Shown here: piece after piece, positions 7,350 through 9,872 of the stretch | Layout: each line of letters begins with the position of its first letter | Position numbering within the stretch: position 1 is the first letter of the stretch | NCBI GenBank assembly: GCA_020832965.1 | Contig: JAJHRM010000086.1 | Coordinates: 1-9,872 of the forward strand | Direction of reading: 5' to 3' | DNA: 9,872 nt | Source: Thermofilum sp. | GTDB lineage: Archaea > Thermoproteota > Thermoprotei > Thermofilales > Thermofilaceae | Program-made: the position numbers and the translations under genes | The notes under the pieces: generated by a model | What the model was told of the DNA's origin: nothing | What the model saw: the letters and a program-made list of their open reading frames with translations, nothing else | Database searches by the model: none

Positions 7350-9353
7350 GTGAGCGAGGCCGCTGAGAGGCGGCGAGCACTGCGCCCGTGGCTTATTGTT
7401 TTAGCGCTTGTAATGCCGCCAATATTCTTCTTCCTCAACGCCCCCCTGCACATGTTCGTGCAGTGGTGGGTATGGCCAGCTTGGTTCCCACCGCAGTGGC
7501 CTGTAATGATGCTGATCTTCGCCTTAATCTACAAGTTGACTGGTAAGAAGGTTTCCGCACCTACGATGGTTGCGCTGCTGAGCATCTTCTATGTAGTTTC
7601 CGGCTGGACCTACCTCATTGGAGGAACCCACTGCTGGACGATATTCCCACTCTACACGGCCGGTATGGGATGGTTCGTCCACGGGCTCTACGCGGAGCCG
7701 TACAGAAGCGTGATGTGGCAGATCACACCCGGCTTCGTGGCTCCCAAAGACCCCGAAGCTATCAGGGCTTTCTACGAAGGGGGTGCGTTCAACCTTTCTG
7801 CCTGGCTGGCCCCGATAGTTTTCTGGTCAATATTCTGGTCCGCCTTCTACGTAGCCGGTTTCGCAACGGCCTACATCATTAGGAAGCCGATGATAGAGTA
7901 CGAGCGGTTGCCGTTCCCGTACGCGCAGCCCACAGCGTTCATCATAAGGGAATTTGAGGAGGAAGAGGCTGGTAGGCCTAGGTTGCTCAATATCAGGCTG
8001 AGACCTATCACTTTGTTCTGGATCGGGTTCCTGATAGGCTTCGCCTTCTACATACCCAACGCTATAAGCGCTCTAACACCTATCACGTTCCCCTACTACC
8101 TGATGGCACCCCCCTTCAACCTCAACCCATACACGAGAAGCATCCTGCCGGGCGCCAAGTTCAACGGGTGGTTCGCCCCCAACGAGATAGTGGTTTTAGC
8201 GATCGCCCCTAGGGACGCGCTGCTAACAGGCGTCATCTGGTACGTGATATTCGGCATAATTTACCCGGTCGTAGGCGTTAAAGCCGGCTTCCTCCCCTAC
8301 TACCCCGGCATCGAGGACGGCAACGATTACTACCTCACTACAGGGCCGTTTAAGGCTGGCTGGTTCGGCCAGCTCGGAATCCCCATCGGGTTAGGCCTTT
8401 GGGCTTTGATAAACTACAGGAAGCACATCGCCACGTTCCTCACAGCCGCTTTCAAGAAGGTTCCAGCCACCGACGAACCCTACGCGATGATAGGCAGGAT
8501 ATTCATCGTGTGCTGGCTCATCGTGCTCGCGCTGTTCGCGATGATGACAGGCAACGTCGTGATGGGCATCGTCGCCATCGTATGGTATATCCTGATACAG
8601 TACGGCTGGAGCAGGGTGCAAGCGGAGGGGATGCACACTACAGCGATGGCCTACTACTGGGGCCAGTACTTCGACATCGGGACCGCGCTAGGGCAGTGGG
8701 GCCCGAGACCTGACATACGCGCGCTACCCGTTATGCTGGGCTTCGCCTCTTTCGGCGGCACCGGCTTCCTCAGGCAGTCGGCTATAGGTCCGGCGAACCA
8801 CATTCAGATATACAAGGTTGCCGACGTGAACCGCGTCGATCCGAAGGATATCTTCGTACTTTCCGCGCTGACCATGGTGTCGTCAGCCATTACGGTCGCC
8901 GCGCTGACACCCTGGTGGTACACGTACTTTGGAGGCTACTTGAGGCAGGGCTGCGTAGAGTACCACGTGTGGAACTGGCCTGGTTTGTGGCAGTACACGG
9001 GCGGAACCCCGCCGCCAGTGGGCGCGGGAGAGATGGCTTTCTACACTATCTCCGCCGTGATCTTCACGCTGCTGTGCTACTTCGCGAGGATGCGGTACCC
9101 GTGGTTCTTCATAAACCCTGTGGGCGTCGCGCTGGTGAGCGTGTGGGGCTTGGCGCACGGTATCTTCGTGCTCTGGGCGTGGGTGCTAAGGGAGGTGTTC
9201 ACTCGGCTGCTGGGTCCGAAAGGCTTCGAAAAGTACTACATGCCCGCGGCTTTCGGCTTCGCAATGGGCCACGGCGTGCTCTACTGGATAACGGCAGTAA
9301 TCGCCTTCTTCACGAGAGCCCTGCCGGCGATCCCAGCCCACCTGCCCGGTTGA
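7350..9353 (+). CDS. OPT-like (DUF6784/DUF6785-type) multi-spanning transporter, divergent paralog
   Basis: This 667-residue integral membrane protein has roughly 13-15 predicted helices, the first at about 13-30 after a basic N-terminus (RRRALRP), which suggests a cytoplasmic N-terminus. OPT/YSL-type elements are visible: RLPFPYA at 186-192, inside a segment matching LTFPYA in the 642-residue protein, and R422-x-x-x-E426-G between helices, matching R419-x-x-x-E423 there. It is unusually rich in Trp, Pro and Tyr. Sequence identity to the other transporter looks low outside these elements, so this is an old duplication or two separate subfamilies. The GTG start is well fixed: an in-frame TAA at 7344-7346 leaves only one codon before it, and the next Met (residue 22) lies within the first helix. 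It is transcribed from its own apparently leaderless promoter, divergent from the peptidase operon. Import of peptides or related amino compounds is inferred from superfamily and context; the substrate is unknown. Confidence 0.8.
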   Translation: MSEAAERRRALRPWLIVLALVMPPIFFFLNAPLHMFVQWWVWPAWFPPQWPVMMLIFALIYKLTGKKVSAPTMVALLSIFYVVSGWTYLIGGTHCWTIFPLYTAGMGWFVHGLYAEPYRSVMWQITPGFVAPKDPEAIRAFYEGGAFNLSAWLAPIVFWSIFWSAFYVAGFATAYIIRKPMIEYERLPFPYAQPTAFIIREFEEEEAGRPRLLNIRLRPITLFWIGFLIGFAFYIPNAISALTPITFPYYLMAPPFNLNPYTRSILPGAKFNGWFAPNEIVVLAIAPRDALLTGVIWYVIFGIIYPVVGVKAGFLPYYPGIEDGNDYYLTTGPFKAGWFGQLGIPIGLGLWALINYRKHIATFLTAAFKKVPATDEPYAMIGRIFIVCWLIVLALFAMMTGNVVMGIVAIVWYILIQYGWSRVQAEGMHTTAMAYYWGQYFDIGTALGQWGPRPDIRALPVMLGFASFGGTGFLRQSAIGPANHIQIYKVADVNRVDPKDIFVLSALTMVSSAITVAALTPWWYTYFGGYLRQGCVEYHVWNWPGLWQYTGGTPPPVGAGEMAFYTISAVIFTLLCYFARMRYPWFFINPVGVALVSVWGLAHGIFVLWAWVLREVFTRLLGPKGFEKYYMPAAFGFAMGHGVLYWITAVIAFFTRALPAIPAHLPG

Positions 9354-9364
9354 ATAGTAAAAAG

Positions 9365-9399
9365 TTATTTTTCTTTTTTAATTGTTTAACTTAATTTTT
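9365..9399 (+). terminator. T-rich archaeal terminator after the 667-aa gene
   Basis: Starting 12 nt after the TGA stop, the plus strand reads TTATTTTTCTTTTTT (9365-9379), with TTTTTCTTTTTT at 9368-9379, and a second T5 run at 9395-9399. There is no stem-loop. Such T tracts are the usual intrinsic terminators of archaea. The terminator separates the transporter from the URO-D-like gene, which has its own promoter. Confidence 0.65.
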
Positions 9400-9436
9400 A
9401 TTTAATCATTTCTAAATTAAACATTCCTTTTGTAGC

Positions 9437-9453
9437 CACGAAATGTTAAAATA
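9437..9453 (+). promoter_or_regulatory. Archaeal promoter (BRE + TATA) of the URO-D-like gene
   Basis: CACGAAAT (9437-9444, BRE-like) is followed by GTTAAAATA (9445-9453, TATA-like). The box centre is about 27 nt before the ATG at 9477, again predicting a leaderless transcript. No Shine-Dalgarno motif is present in the intervening sequence. Confidence 0.6.
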
Positions 9454-9476
9454 AGCGAACTACGAAAGCTATAGCG

Positions 9477-9872
9477 ATGAAGCCTTGGGAGCGCGTTGTT
9501 AGTGCGATGCAACACGCGGCGCCCGACAGGGTTCCGCTGTACGAGATGCACATCCCACCGAAGATCGCCGCCGCGATCCTGGGTAAAGATCGCGCGCGCC
9601 TGAGGAGGGTTCTCGTGTGGGTCTACAAGCGGCCGGACGTCGTCGAAGCCTTGATCGACTACTACACGCGGGTCGCCATCGCATACGGCGAGTGCGCAAT
9701 CGACGAGGGGGCCGACGCCATCCAGCTGTGCGTGGACTACGGGAGCAAGAACGGGCCCTGGCTCTCCCCGCAGATGTTCAGGAGGTTCGTGAAGCCCGCG
9801 CTCGTGCGCCACGTCAACGCTTTCAAGAGGAAGGGGGCCTTCGTCGTCCTCCACTCGGACGGCAACATCGCG
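9477..9872 (+). CDS. Uroporphyrinogen decarboxylase-superfamily protein (MtaA/CmuA-like), N-terminal part
   Basis: The frame is open from the ATG at 9477 to the window end, giving 132 residues without a stop; full family members are usually about 330-400 residues, so roughly a third is seen. The family is recognised by the opening WERVVSAM...APDRVPLYE (the DRVP signature), the DEGADAIQLCVDYG strand (residues 76-89), SPQMFRRFVKPAL (97-109) and a VVLHSDGN strand (123-130). Members with this pattern include cobamide-dependent methyltransferases (MtaA, CmuA) and many uncharacterised proteins. HemE-type uroporphyrinogen decarboxylase is unlikely because its N-terminal RQAGRY motif is absent. The His126-Ser-Asp128 stretch lies where MtaA-type enzymes carry a His-x-Cys zinc pair, so the thiol ligand seems to be missing. 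The start is the first start codon after an in-frame TAA at 9447-9449. It has its own promoter; a functional link to the transporters is unproven. Confidence 0.85.
   Translation, partial: MKPWERVVSAMQHAAPDRVPLYEMHIPPKIAAAILGKDRARLRRVLVWVYKRPDVVEALIDYYTRVAIAYGECAIDEGADAIQLCVDYGSKNGPWLSPQMFRRFVKPALVRHVNAFKRKGAFVVLHSDGNIA

Noticed and set aside
8915..9394. A 159-residue plus-strand frame overlapping the end of the 667-residue transporter
   Set aside because: It is Arg/Ala/Gly-rich shadow sequence in another frame of a clear membrane protein, and it runs through the terminator.
9417..9854. A 145-residue minus-strand reading frame opposite the URO-D-like gene
   Set aside because: The plus strand encodes recognisable URO-D-superfamily motifs over the same bases; the minus frame is a GC-bias shadow rich in Arg, Pro and His with no recognisable fold.
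9477..9872. Calling the last gene hemE (haem biosynthesis)
   Set aside because: The N-terminal RQAGRY substrate-binding motif of HemE is absent and the sequence has the MtaA/CmuA-like DRVP and HSDG pattern.
1..9872. CRISPR arrays, tRNA/rRNA genes, insertion sequences, long repeats
   Set aside because: All spacers are 68-123 bp and none holds spaced repeats, a cloverleaf, terminal inverted repeats or a transposase; the coding regions fill the rest.

Overview
This window looks like a piece of a thermophilic archaeal chromosome, most probably Thermoproteota (crenarchaeal type). The evidence is: three promoters with a purine-rich BRE followed by a TATA-like box placed about 25-30 nt before the start codon (leaderless genes), T-tract terminators instead of stem-loops, a GTG start, short AT-rich spacers between GC-richer genes, and secreted or membrane proteins dense in N-glycosylation sequons. 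The assignment is an inference; there is no rRNA or other phylogenetic marker here.

Layout. (1) 2-766 (+): the 3' part of a gene for an extracytoplasmic protein with a C-terminal membrane anchor, function unknown. (2) 767-834: short convergent spacer. (3) 7267 down to 835 (-): a tight two-gene operon. The first gene encodes a 1500-residue protein fusing an export signal, a PA-type insert, an M28 aminopeptidase-like domain, an Ig/carboxypeptidase-regulatory-like domain, a helical stalk, three membrane helices, a complete FtsX/MacB-type permease core and an unrecognised cytoplasmic tail. One base after its stop codon begins a 642-residue OPT-like (oligopeptide-transporter superfamily, DUF6784/DUF6785-like) membrane protein. 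(4) 7268-7349: an 82-bp divergent control region with two back-to-back promoters and a 12-bp perfect palindrome. (5) 7350-9353 (+): a second, diverged OPT-like transporter of 667 residues. (6) 9354-9476: T-rich terminator region and a new promoter. (7) 9477 to the window end (+): the N-terminal 132 residues of a uroporphyrinogen-decarboxylase-superfamily (MtaA/CmuA-like, not HemE) protein.

Working together. The centre of the window reads as a peptide or amino-acid-derivative capture and uptake locus: an exported, membrane-bound peptidase-like protein flanked by two OPT-like transporters under one divergent control region. The main surprise is the peptidase. The fold markers and several zinc ligands of M28 are present (H275, D356, H459), but the catalytic/zinc Glu-Glu pair reads His322-Trp323 and the bridging Asp reads Glu291. 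It may therefore be a sensor or binder, or an enzyme with altered chemistry, whose signal or force passes to the fused FtsX core. No ABC ATPase partner is encoded in the window. The transport substrate and any link to the URO-D-like gene are not shown by the sequence.
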